64,000 nt of DNA, from positions 1-64,000 of the IMG/VR virus record IMGVR_UViG_3300023179_009503. One strand, written 5' to 3'. Shown here piece after piece: positions 15,955 to 25,682 of this stretch. Positions within the stretch are counted from its first letter, which is position 1; every line of letters begins with the position of its first letter. The translations under genes and the position numbers were made by a program. This DNA comes from a virus. The notes below the pieces were generated by a model. It worked only from the letters and a program-made list of their open reading frames with translations. It had not been told where the DNA came from and did not search any database.

Positions 15955-16311
15955 TTATTCGTCGAACAATTTAATTACCGGCGCAGATTCTTTTGCAGGG
16001 GTTGCAACAGGAGCGGAAAAAAGCTTGTTATATTGTTCAACTAGCCTCGGATCATTGTCAATTTCAACACCAAGAACTATTGTATTGAGGTTAAACTTCC
16101 AAACGGTACCGTTAGACTTTGACTTTTCACCAACAAACTCCCTAAAGAAAAGTGGAATTGTCTGAACGTTTAACTGCCCGTTCTGCGTAGGTTGCACGTG
16201 AATAATGGCAGGATTTTTTACAGTAAGGTGTGTCTTATCCTGGTCAACTAGAGTCGCCAGCATGGTTCTGCCAATATGATCTATAAATGTTACAATATTC
16301 TCTTTGCTCAT
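15955..16311 (-). CDS. Hypothetical protein with an Sm-like beta core (118 aa)
   Basis: Residues 1-80 alternate strands in a way that resembles an Sm/Hfq-type small barrel (TMLATLVDQDKTHLTVKNPAIIHV), followed by an Ala/Pro-rich tail and an acidic end (IKLFDE). It lies between DNA polymerase and UvsX with short gaps. An RNA-binding or polymerase-regulating role, like RegA in T4, would fit the location, but the sequence does not show RegA features. The fold assignment is tentative. Confidence 0.55.
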   Translation of the reverse strand: MSKENIVTFIDHIGRTMLATLVDQDKTHLTVKNPAIIHVQPTQNGQLNVQTIPLFFREFVGEKSKSNGTVWKFNLNTIVLGVEIDNDPRLVEQYNKLFSAPVATPAKESAPVIKLFDE

Positions 16312-16341
16312 GTAGTTATATTATGATATAATCAATTAAAA

Positions 16342-18930
16342 TCAACTCTCTTTTAACAAATCAAATAAATCAGTTTGTACTTGTGTACCTGGCGACTGAA
16401 GCTTCCAGTTTACGGCTTCATAAAAGCGTTCAATGACTGAAAAAATAATCTTTTCAAACATCATTTCATGGTTTGGTTCAAATGTATCGCTGAACTCTTT
16501 TGGAAATGTATACTTGTAGCCGATAGTGTTAATGCCAAATTTATTGGGTTGCTTTGCATAAAAATATCTTACCTTATCTCCGGAAGAAATCTTTTCATAC
16601 TTCTTTCCGGTATTAAACCTATCTAAAAGTATATTATAAAAATAAGCAGCTTTTACATGTATAGGCATATGTTTAGCTGTCTTAAACCCATCACACATTG
16701 CGGAGTATTTTTCATAGCCTTTAATACCCATTACAAAAGAAATATCTTCGATTTTAAGATTTTTAAATATTTCATACGTTTCGTTAAAAATTTTATTAGT
16801 CTGACCTAGGTCTTTTGTGAGTAGCATTGTCTCAATAATTTTCTTCACGTATGGTTTAATAGGCGCAGGCATTGTTGTTCTTACAACTTCGACTCCCGTA
16901 TACTTAAACTTACTACAGGGTATGCCTTCTTCATCAAGTACGCGTAAAACATATCTCTTTTTTTGTAAAAAGATTCCCGTATCAGCTATAGCTTCTCTCT
17001 TAAAGTTTAACCTACAGTCAATAGAACCCAATGCAGTTTGACCCCAAACCTTAATATTTTTATTCAAATAATCTTCAATATCTTGAACTTCTTTATAGTA
17101 TTCAGGTGTTACTTTACCCTTACTATCTAGCATTCTAAGACCTGTTTTTTCAACTATACTTTTTATAGAAATGTACGAGCTATCTGTATCATTATAGATA
17201 ATTGGAGTATTCTTTAATATATCTTCGTCTGTCATCCCTGTCTTACTCTTTACATATTCCTCAAGTAATCTGTTAGATTCTTTAATAACTGCTTGACCTG
17301 TTAATGTGATGCTTTCGGCTAGCTGATCGTCACCAAGAGGGCTATGTTTATTACCAAAGTAGCCATAGATAGTGTTAATTAAGATCTTAATTGTATGCTG
17401 AGTAATATTTAGATTATCAATTTGACGTTTAAGTTGCTTGTATTCATCAGATCCCTTCTCAAGAGTAATAATCTTTTTCTTTAACAGCTTAAGCTGTCTC
17501 TTAATCTCTACCCTCTTCTTATAATAATGGTCTACTGTCTCAGGTATAATACCTTTTTCTTTCTGAGTAAACAATACTTTAGCTTTAGAAATAGCTATCT
17601 TTTCTTTCTTAATAAAGTCGATAAAATGCTGAGGGGTAAGCTTAAATTCCTGCCCGTTAACATGTTGTATAGTTATCTCCTTATCTGTTTTCTCTGTTAT
17701 GACTCCAACTTTTGTTTCGGGGGAGAGGTTCAAAGTAATCATTACGTTTGGATACAGACTATTCGCATCAAAAGAAACAATATTTTCTTGAAATCCTTTT
17801 AAAGGCTCGCCTACATAAGCACCTGCGTTCTGCTCATCACTATGTACTTCTTTGTTAAATGTTGGTATTCGCTGGTCGCGTGTTCTCGCTCTAATAGCAC
17901 ATAAACCGGTTATAACTGATAATGAGCCAAGAGCGCCTTCAAATGTTGTGAGCCCAGCATAAGCTATCATCCTCAATAGCTCTAAGTATTGAAGTTTTTC
18001 TTCAAGTCTAACTAGAAGATTTACGTCTTGAATGTTATATTCAACAAATAATTCCCAATTATCATCTGCAAGGCTAGTTAAATTAGTATCACCATAATCA
18101 ATTTTATTTTCACCTAGCTCTATTTCACCAATTGCATCTAGCTTATAAGACTCCCGTAGTGTAGGGCAAAATCTTTTGTAGATATCTAGATAATCCACAC
18201 AAGATACACCTTCTATATGCCAATGTACTTGCTCTCTACCAAACTTACCTTTAAACATGATAGGTCGTATATAACCTACGGGGGATAACTTTTTTGTTTC
18301 ATCTTCACCTAGTATTCTTGTAATACGGTTAATAATATACGGCACGTCGAAGAATTCGCTATTCCACCCAGATAAAATATCAGGATAATCAGATGTAAAA
18401 AAGCTAAGAAACTTTGTAAGTAAATCCTTTTCAGTCTTGCAGTATATGTAGAGGCCATTATCTAAAGCTTTATGATAAGCTTTAAGCCCCCAGGTTATAA
18501 ATTTCTTTTTAACAGTATCGTATACTGTAATAATATTAATCGGGTGAGTTGGGTCTTCGGGTTTAGGAAACTCATCAGGGCTGTAGGTCTCAATATCAAT
18601 AAAAAGCACTCTTATAGGGTGTTGAGTAAAATTATCCTTTTCGTTATGCTCCCAAAAATTATCAATTAAAAATTGCTGTTGAATATTTAAATTTTCAAAT
18701 ACACGAACTATTTTATTATCCTTTAAATATCTTGCTCGTTCGGCTTGATTCTTAAATCGCTTCTTCTTTAACTTGGTGTTAAAAATGCTTGTACAATCCG
18801 GATGATTATTAGTCTCAAGATAAATGTAAGGCTCGTAAGTAGTATCTAAGGCTACGCGTTTACCGTCCTGATCCCAGGTAAACAAACGCATAAGCTGCTC
18901 TCTAGGCAAGTATGCAACATTTCTGTACAC
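16342..18930 (-). CDS. gp43: DNA polymerase gp43 (family B)
   Basis: The 862-residue polymerase has exonuclease motif I FIDIET (D112, E114), a YNIQD-like exo III region, polymerase motif A SFDANSLYPNVM, the NTIYGYFGNK helix (motif B) and motif C YNDTDSS. The C-terminus ends in a QTDLFDLL clamp-interacting tail, typical for gp45 binding. It is close to the T4 gp43 length. GTG start at 18930 with TATAAT exactly 6 nt upstream. Confidence 0.95.
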   Translation of the reverse strand: MYRNVAYLPREQLMRLFTWDQDGKRVALDTTYEPYIYLETNNHPDCTSIFNTKLKKKRFKNQAERARYLKDNKIVRVFENLNIQQQFLIDNFWEHNEKDNFTQHPIRVLFIDIETYSPDEFPKPEDPTHPINIITVYDTVKKKFITWGLKAYHKALDNGLYIYCKTEKDLLTKFLSFFTSDYPDILSGWNSEFFDVPYIINRITRILGEDETKKLSPVGYIRPIMFKGKFGREQVHWHIEGVSCVDYLDIYKRFCPTLRESYKLDAIGEIELGENKIDYGDTNLTSLADDNWELFVEYNIQDVNLLVRLEEKLQYLELLRMIAYAGLTTFEGALGSLSVITGLCAIRARTRDQRIPTFNKEVHSDEQNAGAYVGEPLKGFQENIVSFDANSLYPNVMITLNLSPETKVGVITEKTDKEITIQHVNGQEFKLTPQHFIDFIKKEKIAISKAKVLFTQKEKGIIPETVDHYYKKRVEIKRQLKLLKKKIITLEKGSDEYKQLKRQIDNLNITQHTIKILINTIYGYFGNKHSPLGDDQLAESITLTGQAVIKESNRLLEEYVKSKTGMTDEDILKNTPIIYNDTDSSYISIKSIVEKTGLRMLDSKGKVTPEYYKEVQDIEDYLNKNIKVWGQTALGSIDCRLNFKREAIADTGIFLQKKRYVLRVLDEEGIPCSKFKYTGVEVVRTTMPAPIKPYVKKIIETMLLTKDLGQTNKIFNETYEIFKNLKIEDISFVMGIKGYEKYSAMCDGFKTAKHMPIHVKAAYFYNILLDRFNTGKKYEKISSGDKVRYFYAKQPNKFGINTIGYKYTFPKEFSDTFEPNHEMMFEKIIFSVIERFYEAVNWKLQSPGTQVQTDLFDLLKES

Positions 18931-18936
18931 AAATAT

Positions 18937-18942
18937 ATTATA
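18937..18942 (-). promoter_or_regulatory. TATAAT promoter, leaderless geometry, DNA polymerase
   Basis: TATAAT, then 6 nt (ATATTT), then the GTG at 18930. No clear -35 box. Confidence 0.5.
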
Positions 18943-18964
18943 ACTACTTTAAATAAAAGTACAA

Positions 18965-19144
18965 TTATAAATGCAGTACTATTTTAAAAAGTACAATAGC
19001 TGAACAAATAGCTGCGACTAAGCTTGTAAATGTTCTTAGTAATTCAAGTTTATGATTATGCCTATCAACCCAAATCTCAACTAAGTCTCTTAGCCGGCCT
19101 TCTTCTTCTAGCTGTCTAATTTCTTTTTTAGTTAACTTTCTCAT
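18965..19144 (-). CDS. Small single-span membrane protein (59 aa)
   Basis: The reading frame begins MRKLTKKEIRQLEEEG, with a charged helical N-terminus, and ends in a hydrophobic helix (residues 40-58, SLVAAICSAIVLFKIVLHL) that should span the membrane. Its ATG overlaps the stop of the upstream glycosyltransferase as ATGA, the usual coupling in this genome. It fills a 200-base gap that otherwise looks empty. A tail-anchored phage membrane protein is inferred; role unknown. Confidence 0.65.
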   Translation of the reverse strand: MRKLTKKEIRQLEEEGRLRDLVEIWVDRHNHKLELLRTFTSLVAAICSAIVLFKIVLHL

Positions 19145-20358
19145 AGGTTGTTAATTTTATTTAACAATTTTCTATTAGGATGTCCATAAGGCAAGGTGTA
19201 AAGTTCAACATATTTGTTTATGTTGTCTTCATTTTCAAGCCATCTATCTTCAGCAACTTTTCTATATTTCGCACACATATTCATATATTTGCCCTTTTTA
19301 GCCAACGTCTCCTCTATACACCCGATCATTTCATCACCTGTATTAAATTTAATAGGTGCATTGCTATAAGTAACTAAATCTTGACAAGCAACGGGTAAGC
19401 CGTAGCAGCAAGCTTCAATATACTTTAAATCGCTTTTAGCTTTATTAAATGTGTTGTTTTGAAGGGGAGCGACCATCATATTAACTTTGAGATTAAAGAT
19501 CTTTTCTGGGTATGAATAAAGTTGCTGCCAAGTATGAAATTCGAGATCACCATTCTGCACATAAGGTTTTAAAGGTAGAGGAAACGCACCTAAGAATACC
19601 CACTGATACTTCTTTCTAGTTTTTATAATAGCGTCAATAACATGATAAAAATCATCATTCTGATTTACTCTATTATCAACATCAAAGTGAGCACCTGATC
19701 CTGCATATAATATTCTAGGCCTGCTTGAATATTCATCAAAATTAGATGAAATGCGCTTTTCATCGTAATAATTACCCATCCAAAACTTGGGAGGATAATT
19801 GGGTATAACCGTTATATTCTTGTTAGCGGTCTTACCGAGGTAATACTCCTTCATAAAATCACATGTAACTGTAATTTCATCGCACAGCTCCATGATCTCT
19901 TGTGCGGTTTTTCTAATACTAGGATCAGTAAATGCAGGTTTAAATTTATTATACTCAGGAATATCTTCACTAAAAACTAAATCATCAATTTCATATACCA
20001 TTCTAAATCCAACTTTTTGACTTAGTTCTTTTAAAAACTTTACAAATTTAAGCTGGCTAACAGTAGCTTGTCTTTGTATTCTAACGCATTCAGTACCACG
20101 GTAATAATTAGGATCAAAACACATTACTGTACTACCGTGTACAACTAATTTTTGATGCGCATTTAAAACGTGTTCAGGCCATATCATTCTCCAAAACCCG
20201 CACCCGCTATAATCTGCATAATAGTTTTGCACTCTTTTTAAATCGAGCTCGGGTGGACGCGGGAGAGCGTCTTGAGAGGTGGGTTGCGCTGTACGACCGA
20301 AAGGAGAAGCAATAGGATTAGCAAAAGGCGAAACAAAAGGAGACGCAAAGGGTAGCAT
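19141..20358 (-). CDS. Glycosyltransferase-like protein, GT-B fold (405 aa)
   Basis: The C-terminal half has features of GT4/GT-B enzymes: a strand RPRILYAGSGAHFD near residue 213, WVFLGAFPLP, and a KYIEACCYGLPVAC segment equivalent to the donor-binding E-x7-E/G-x-P-V region. The N-terminus carries Pro/Phe/Ala repeats (residues 1-30, three SPFANP-like units). It starts 8 nt after the gp46 stop. Target may be a virion protein, DNA or a host surface glycan. Confidence 0.65.
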   Translation of the reverse strand: MLPFASPFVSPFANPIASPFGRTAQPTSQDALPRPPELDLKRVQNYYADYSGCGFWRMIWPEHVLNAHQKLVVHGSTVMCFDPNYYRGTECVRIQRQATVSQLKFVKFLKELSQKVGFRMVYEIDDLVFSEDIPEYNKFKPAFTDPSIRKTAQEIMELCDEITVTCDFMKEYYLGKTANKNITVIPNYPPKFWMGNYYDEKRISSNFDEYSSRPRILYAGSGAHFDVDNRVNQNDDFYHVIDAIIKTRKKYQWVFLGAFPLPLKPYVQNGDLEFHTWQQLYSYPEKIFNLKVNMMVAPLQNNTFNKAKSDLKYIEACCYGLPVACQDLVTYSNAPIKFNTGDEMIGCIEETLAKKGKYMNMCAKYRKVAEDRWLENEDNINKYVELYTLPYGHPNRKLLNKINNL

Positions 20359-20366
20359 AACTAATA

Positions 20367-22178
20367 TTAACTGCTATATTCTTTATAATCAACTCTCTTA
20401 GTAATACCGTTAGATTTTTCTAAGAAGATGATATCTCCAGTAGCAGCTTTAATGCTTTCCTTTCTATGGCTAATAACCATTATGCATTCGTTATATTTTT
20501 CAACACGCTCCTTTAATATATTAATAACAAGCTCTACACCTCTTTCGTCTAAGCTTGAATCAAACAACTCATCATAGATACTAAAGTTAAACGTTACATC
20601 ACCCTGTAATCTTCTAATATCCATAAATGTAAACAAGCATGCTAAATCTATATTTTTTCTCTCTGCGCCGCTAAAGTTAAAGTATGAGCAAGGCTTACCT
20701 CTACTGTCTATAATCTCTTCTTCGAAATATTCATTAAACGTGCATATGCAATTGGCATCCATCTTCTTTAAATAATATGCTAGCTTACTGTTAAACAACT
20801 GAAGCATTTTTTTAACAATATATGATTTTACACCTTCTTCTGAAACCACAAACTTAGCTATATCGAGCATATTAAGCTTATCTTTAATGACCTCTATTTG
20901 CGTTTTTACAGACTCCAGTCTATTCTTTTGTTCGGTTATAACATTATCAAATGTTTGATGATCAGATTCTAGCTCTTTTAAATCTTGCTCTAGTTCTTTT
21001 TGCCAGGAATTAAGCTGATCTAATCTTGAAGTTAAATTGTCCTTTTCTTTTACTTTATGCTGATATGACGAAAGATTATCTCTAAGCTTTTGAATCTTAT
21101 CATCTATTTTACTTTGTAAAATAACAAATTGTTTTTCTTCTTCTTTAAGCTTAATAATTTTTTCTTCACACGTTTCTATCTCAAGATTAATTTTTTTCTT
21201 CTCGCTTTTAATATGATTTCTATCTACGTCTTGTATAGTTCTTAAGCATGTTGGACATACGTCTTTATCTGTTCCAACTGACGTCATCTTCTTATTTGCT
21301 TGAGAAATAAGCGTTGTATTTTCAGAGATAGAATGACGTATCTCTTGCAGCTTTTTATCAGTTTTTAAACTATTAGATTCTTGTTCAGCTATATTTTTCT
21401 TTATTTCTTGCACGTCGGGTAAAGTAAATTTTTCTAACTTCTTATTAATTTCAGTAATTTCTTTCGAATTACTTTCCTGCCTACCAATATATTTGTCTTT
21501 CTTTCTTTGACGCTCCTGTGCTTGTAGCTCTTGTTGCTTTTGAAGAGATAGAATATTTTTTGATATCTCATCATGCTTAGTTGCTTCTAAATCAAACGTC
21601 TTTTTATTATCATTAACATCAGCTTTTAGAATGTCTAGCATCTCACCAAATATGCCTAGATTAAAAATATCTTCAATAAACTTTCTTTTCTCTAGCTTCT
21701 TCTTAGCCATGAAAGGTACAACATTATTAATCGTCATAATAACACAGTTCTGAAATACTTCTGTATTACTATTAAACTTTGTAGCTATAAACAAATTAGT
21801 ATTCGAAATGCTATCTCTCGTCTTATCTTCACCGTTTACATATACATAGCACTTTGAAGGCTCTAGTGTTCGTATGATTTGTATCTCTTCTTTACTATCA
21901 AGATTAGAGACAGTTGCATCTAAAATAATCTCGCAATTTTTACGATTAATGTTATTAATAATATTTTCTTTTTTAAGATCTCGTAATGTTTCGCCAAATA
22001 CTGCAAAATATATAGCATCTGCAACAGTAGACTTCCCTACACCGTTTCTTCTATCTTCCTTATCTTTATTAATACCGGTAATGATGTGAATTCCTTTCTT
22101 AAAATCGACCACGACCGGTTGATTGCCTACAGAAAGAAAGTTCTTAATACTAATCTTATTAAAACTAATATACTTCAT
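20367..22178 (-). CDS. gp46: Recombination endonuclease subunit gp46 (Rad50/SbcC-like)
   Basis: The 603-residue SMC-like ATPase has Walker A RNGVGKST (44-51), long coiled coils, a zinc hook CPTC near residue 308, a signature FSGAERKN and Walker B FSIYDELFDSSLD. It pairs with gp47 to degrade host DNA and to process ends for recombination. The gene overlaps gp47 by 4 bases. Confidence 0.92.
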   Translation of the reverse strand: MKYISFNKISIKNFLSVGNQPVVVDFKKGIHIITGINKDKEDRRNGVGKSTVADAIYFAVFGETLRDLKKENIINNINRKNCEIILDATVSNLDSKEEIQIIRTLEPSKCYVYVNGEDKTRDSISNTNLFIATKFNSNTEVFQNCVIMTINNVVPFMAKKKLEKRKFIEDIFNLGIFGEMLDILKADVNDNKKTFDLEATKHDEISKNILSLQKQQELQAQERQRKKDKYIGRQESNSKEITEINKKLEKFTLPDVQEIKKNIAEQESNSLKTDKKLQEIRHSISENTTLISQANKKMTSVGTDKDVCPTCLRTIQDVDRNHIKSEKKKINLEIETCEEKIIKLKEEEKQFVILQSKIDDKIQKLRDNLSSYQHKVKEKDNLTSRLDQLNSWQKELEQDLKELESDHQTFDNVITEQKNRLESVKTQIEVIKDKLNMLDIAKFVVSEEGVKSYIVKKMLQLFNSKLAYYLKKMDANCICTFNEYFEEEIIDSRGKPCSYFNFSGAERKNIDLACLFTFMDIRRLQGDVTFNFSIYDELFDSSLDERGVELVINILKERVEKYNECIMVISHRKESIKAATGDIIFLEKSNGITKRVDYKEYSS

Positions 22179-23239
22179 CTTTGTGTGGCTTTCTTATAGA
22201 GCTCTAAGCAATAACGAGACACATCATTCTTTTTATCTATATCTAATAATGTAATAAATTCTTCTATTGCTTTACTCATGTCTACCCCAGATAAATCGTA
22301 GGATTGCTCTTCATTAACTGTAATAGAACTATCATATAAAGAGTAATCTACAGATAGGTTAAATGGTTTATATGTAGAGATTTTTTGTATTAGTAATTCA
22401 ATATTATCACTAGAGATTTTTTTATCTACCTGAAGTTTAACAATATTATTACCAACAAACTCTTTTACTTCTGTTGCGCTTAAAGATTTAAAATTTAATA
22501 ATTCAGTAATAGTCAATTTTCTATGTTTTGGAGAATGCGAATTCTCATAAAAATTATAACTTAAATCATTAAAGTCTAAAATATAATAACCCTTAGAAGA
22601 ACCAGTATCGCCGAAATCCATTTCAAAGGGGTTGCCTACATATATAATAGTTTTATCACCGTACTTTCTTTCATCCCTAAGATGAAAATGCCCAGTCATA
22701 ATTAAATTTGCTTTTGTTAGAAGCTCAGATGTTTTAATACCGTGATCACAGTGTTTATGGCTATTCATTTTGAAGCTCTCAATCTCTAAGTGACCAAACA
22801 ATACATCTGAAGTCTTTATATTTTTTAGACCGACTCCCCAAGGTAGAAATGTAGCTGTCTTGCCAATAATTGTATAGGTTGTAGGTTCGCTAACTACAAG
22901 AATATTCTTCCAACCGTCTAAAATAGAAAGTGAATTAACGTCTGATCTGTCTTTATAAAAAGAGTCATGATTACCAACTAAAATAACAATATTAAACTCA
23001 TTCCAAATCTTAAGAATCTGATTAACAACGTGAATCGTATTTACTGCAATTTCGTCCCTGTAATGATATAGATCACCCAATATAAAAATATCTTTTATCT
23101 TTTTCTTGTTAAGTTCTTCTTTAAGCCAGATAGCCCACTTAAGAGCAGTTTCATGCCAAAAAATACTGTTTTGATGTACGCCTATATGTAGATCAGCAAT
23201 ACAACAAACTTTATCTGATTTAAGTGTAAGTTCCTTCAC
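22175..23239 (-). CDS. gp47: Recombination endonuclease subunit gp47 (Mre11/SbcD-like)
   Basis: The 354-residue metallophosphoesterase has ADLHIG (15-20), GDLYHYRDE, VGNHDSF and a GHFHLR motif, the metal-binding set of Mre11/SbcD nucleases. GTG start at 23239 overlaps the gp55 stop. It partners gp46 immediately downstream. Confidence 0.92.
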   Translation of the reverse strand: MKELTLKSDKVCCIADLHIGVHQNSIFWHETALKWAIWLKEELNKKKIKDIFILGDLYHYRDEIAVNTIHVVNQILKIWNEFNIVILVGNHDSFYKDRSDVNSLSILDGWKNILVVSEPTTYTIIGKTATFLPWGVGLKNIKTSDVLFGHLEIESFKMNSHKHCDHGIKTSELLTKANLIMTGHFHLRDERKYGDKTIIYVGNPFEMDFGDTGSSKGYYILDFNDLSYNFYENSHSPKHRKLTITELLNFKSLSATEVKEFVGNNIVKLQVDKKISSDNIELLIQKISTYKPFNLSVDYSLYDSSITVNEEQSYDLSGVDMSKAIEEFITLLDIDKKNDVSRYCLELYKKATQR

Positions 23240-23856
23240 CCAGTCGAGTTATAGTTATCATCTGTTGGTTCAACATAGATATGTGCATTACCTGCAACAT
23301 CAGGATCGAGCATTAAATCGGTATAAACCTTTTCTCTATACTCATTAAGTACGGCGTGATGTTTATTTTCTTTCTTAATTCTATTAATAAACGCATGAAA
23401 GGCAATGGTTGTAAAATACGAGAATGGGCTAAACCCTGTATCAAGTTTAAACTTCTTATTTCTTAATGCGGAAAACATCTTAACAATAGCATCACCTATC
23501 ATGTCATCTTTATAAGAGTAGTTAATAAAATTAGGTGCATAAGAAAGACCGTGAGCAATTTTAGTAATACTCTCTCCTAACTTTTGCGTAACATTGCCAG
23601 ATTTATAGTAACGTCTAATTTCTTCTTCAAATTCTTTACCGTTAACATAATGAACCTTGTCTTTACCCTTCTTAACTGGTTCAGCAACTGCTGGTAAAGT
23701 ACCTGTCTTAAGCAACTTTTTAAGCTCTGGATCATTCTCAACAGATTCATCTATATCTGTATCGATATCTTCTTTTAAAGCTTTCTCAGGCTTCTTAGAA
23801 GCTTTTTTAAGCTTCTTGGATTTCTTTAATGGTGTGTTTGATTTGTTCTTTTTCAT
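23236..23856 (-). CDS. gp55: Late-transcription sigma factor gp55
   Basis: The 206-residue protein has a Lys-rich N-terminal extension (residues 1-60) and a C-terminal sigma region 2-like domain: YKDDMIGDAIVKMFSALRNKKFKLDTGFSPFSYFTTIAFHAFINRIKKE, which corresponds to the T4 gp55 region recognising TATAAATA late promoters. It explains the many TAAATA elements before virion genes. It overlaps UvsW by 50 bases and gp47 by 4. The extended basic N-terminus is longer than in T4. Confidence 0.87.
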   Translation of the reverse strand: MKKNKSNTPLKKSKKLKKASKKPEKALKEDIDTDIDESVENDPELKKLLKTGTLPAVAEPVKKGKDKVHYVNGKEFEEEIRRYYKSGNVTQKLGESITKIAHGLSYAPNFINYSYKDDMIGDAIVKMFSALRNKKFKLDTGFSPFSYFTTIAFHAFINRIKKENKHHAVLNEYREKVYTDLMLDPDVAGNAHIYVEPTDDNYNSTG

Positions 23857-25267
23857 ATAAAAGAATTCTTTTATCCATATGCAGTGAGCTATATTTCAAG
23901 TCATCTGCAATATCGAATATTATAAGCTTATCCTTATCCTTATGCAAGCGAAGGCCTCTACCTATTGATTGTACAATTTTAATTTTAGCTTTGCCGCCGC
24001 ATGCAAAAATAATATAATGAAGGTTTTTAATATTAATACCGGTAGAAAATATTTTAGAAATAGCTACCACTACTACATCATTATACTCTTCCATTAGTCG
24101 TCGTATTTTTTCCCTTTCAGTTACCTCTACTTCACCGCGAATAAAATAACACTGTTTCTCCGGGCAAACAGTTTTTATTGTTTTATATAATGCTTCACCA
24201 TGCTCAATGTAGTCAACGAGAATAAGAGAATTGTTGTTTAATTTACAAGCTACTTTACCGATAACATTATTTCTAAACGTGTTGCGCATTAAAAAGCGCT
24301 GTTCTTCTCTATACAAATTAGAAGAAGATATTACTACATCTTTAAAAGGATCTTCTTTATAAATAATTTTTAAAATTTGTACTAGGACATTGCTAACAAA
24401 ATTTTCTAATCTCAATTCATAGCTATTTTTTTCATAAATGATCGGTCCAATCTTTCCTATAATATTCCATTGATCGAGTAAATTCTCGGGCATAGTGCCA
24501 GTAAACCCAAATCTTACTGGTGTTTTAATTCTTTTAATAATTTTATTAACTTCATTTCCTCTTCTAATTTTATGAACTTCGTCAACAATTAATACATCAA
24601 TATTTTCTAACCATGTCAAATCTGTATTTTTACTCTGAAGTATTCCTAAGTTTGCTATTGTAACATTCTTAATATTTTCATCTAAGGGACAATTACCTGT
24701 CCATTTACCAACGCTAAAAGATACATTGTAGTTTTTAAAATCGCTTGATGTTTGTTCAACAAGCCCTAAATCTGGAACAATATATAAGCATTTAAATTCA
24801 GAGCCGTATAAAAGAAATAACTTTGTAAGTAAAGATGCTGCTGTAAGGGTTTTACCTCCGGCAGTTGCTAGTACTATTGTCCCTCTACCTATAGCTAGAG
24901 CTTTCTTAACAATCTCTTCTTGGTAGTCCCTAAGAGGTAAAGAAAGCGGTACTATATCTGTATTAAATTGTGTATTTGTTTTCCATGATTGAGAAGGGCT
25001 AATGACATTAAAAAGAGATTCGTCTGTATTAACATTACCTACATATTGTTGACTGGTAAGATATTTTCTTATTTCATAATAAAGCCCAGGCTCAAATTTG
25101 CCTGCAGGTGTAATAGCGTAAGTGCGTTGCGGAAGAAATCTGCCATACTTTTTTCTCATAAAAAAAGCGGCCTCGTTTTTTACTGAAAAGTTTTCTCTTA
25201 TGTCTTCAACCATTTCGCCGGTAATGACACCCATTCCCTTTTTAGCATCTAAGGAAAAATTAATCAT
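23807..25267 (-). CDS. uvsW: Recombination helicase UvsW (SF2)
   Basis: The 486-residue SF2 helicase has Walker A ATAGGKT (near 136-142), a DEVH box in IDVLIVDEVHK, GFTGTMP (motif III) and the QSIGRGLRLHKDKD motif VI. The N-terminal 90 residues form the DNA-binding domain of UvsW. In T4 UvsW unwinds branched DNA and R-loops and switches replication initiation to the recombination mode. It overlaps UvsY by 4 bases. Confidence 0.9.
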   Translation of the reverse strand: MINFSLDAKKGMGVITGEMVEDIRENFSVKNEAAFFMRKKYGRFLPQRTYAITPAGKFEPGLYYEIRKYLTSQQYVGNVNTDESLFNVISPSQSWKTNTQFNTDIVPLSLPLRDYQEEIVKKALAIGRGTIVLATAGGKTLTAASLLTKLFLLYGSEFKCLYIVPDLGLVEQTSSDFKNYNVSFSVGKWTGNCPLDENIKNVTIANLGILQSKNTDLTWLENIDVLIVDEVHKIRRGNEVNKIIKRIKTPVRFGFTGTMPENLLDQWNIIGKIGPIIYEKNSYELRLENFVSNVLVQILKIIYKEDPFKDVVISSSNLYREEQRFLMRNTFRNNVIGKVACKLNNNSLILVDYIEHGEALYKTIKTVCPEKQCYFIRGEVEVTEREKIRRLMEEYNDVVVVAISKIFSTGINIKNLHYIIFACGGKAKIKIVQSIGRGLRLHKDKDKLIIFDIADDLKYSSLHMDKRILLYEKEQIKHTIKEIQEA

Positions 25268-25656
25268 GTCGTTTCTAGTTTGATAATATCAATTATATTC
25301 TTTAAATCGTAAGATGTAGAGCTTAAGGTCTTTTCTGACTTTTCTAATAATTCTACAACCAACTCTAGTTGTTTAATATTATTATCCATATCAACTAATT
25401 CGCTATGCTTTTCAACTGTACGCTCAGCGACTGGTAAATTAAGTTTTACAGGGCTTTGTTCTTGAAGCTTCTCTACTAAAGTTCTTTTAAGTAAATCACG
25501 CTTTTTACGTAAATCGTTAAGCTCTAACTTGTGACGTATACATCTGCCCGCCCACTTATGCTTTACACCAGGTAATCTAAGTTGATAGTCTTTTAGCTCT
25601 AACTCACTTATTTTTAAGTCGTTTTCTAGCTCTTTTATGTAATCTTCTAGTAGCAT
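25264..25656 (-). CDS. uvsY: Recombination mediator UvsY-like protein
   Basis: The ATG at 25656 gives a 130-residue protein beginning MLLEDYIKELENDL, like the start of T4 UvsY, with a KHKWAG segment and long helices. T4 UvsY is 137 residues and its gene neighbours uvsW, as here. It loads UvsX on gp32-covered ssDNA. An in-frame TTG-type extension upstream would cross the divergent promoter region and is less likely. Confidence 0.7.
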   Translation of the reverse strand: MLLEDYIKELENDLKISELELKDYQLRLPGVKHKWAGRCIRHKLELNDLRKKRDLLKRTLVEKLQEQSPVKLNLPVAERTVEKHSELVDMDNNIKQLELVVELLEKSEKTLSSTSYDLKNIIDIIKLETT

Positions 25657-25682
25657 TAACTTAAATAATAGTATATAGTTAT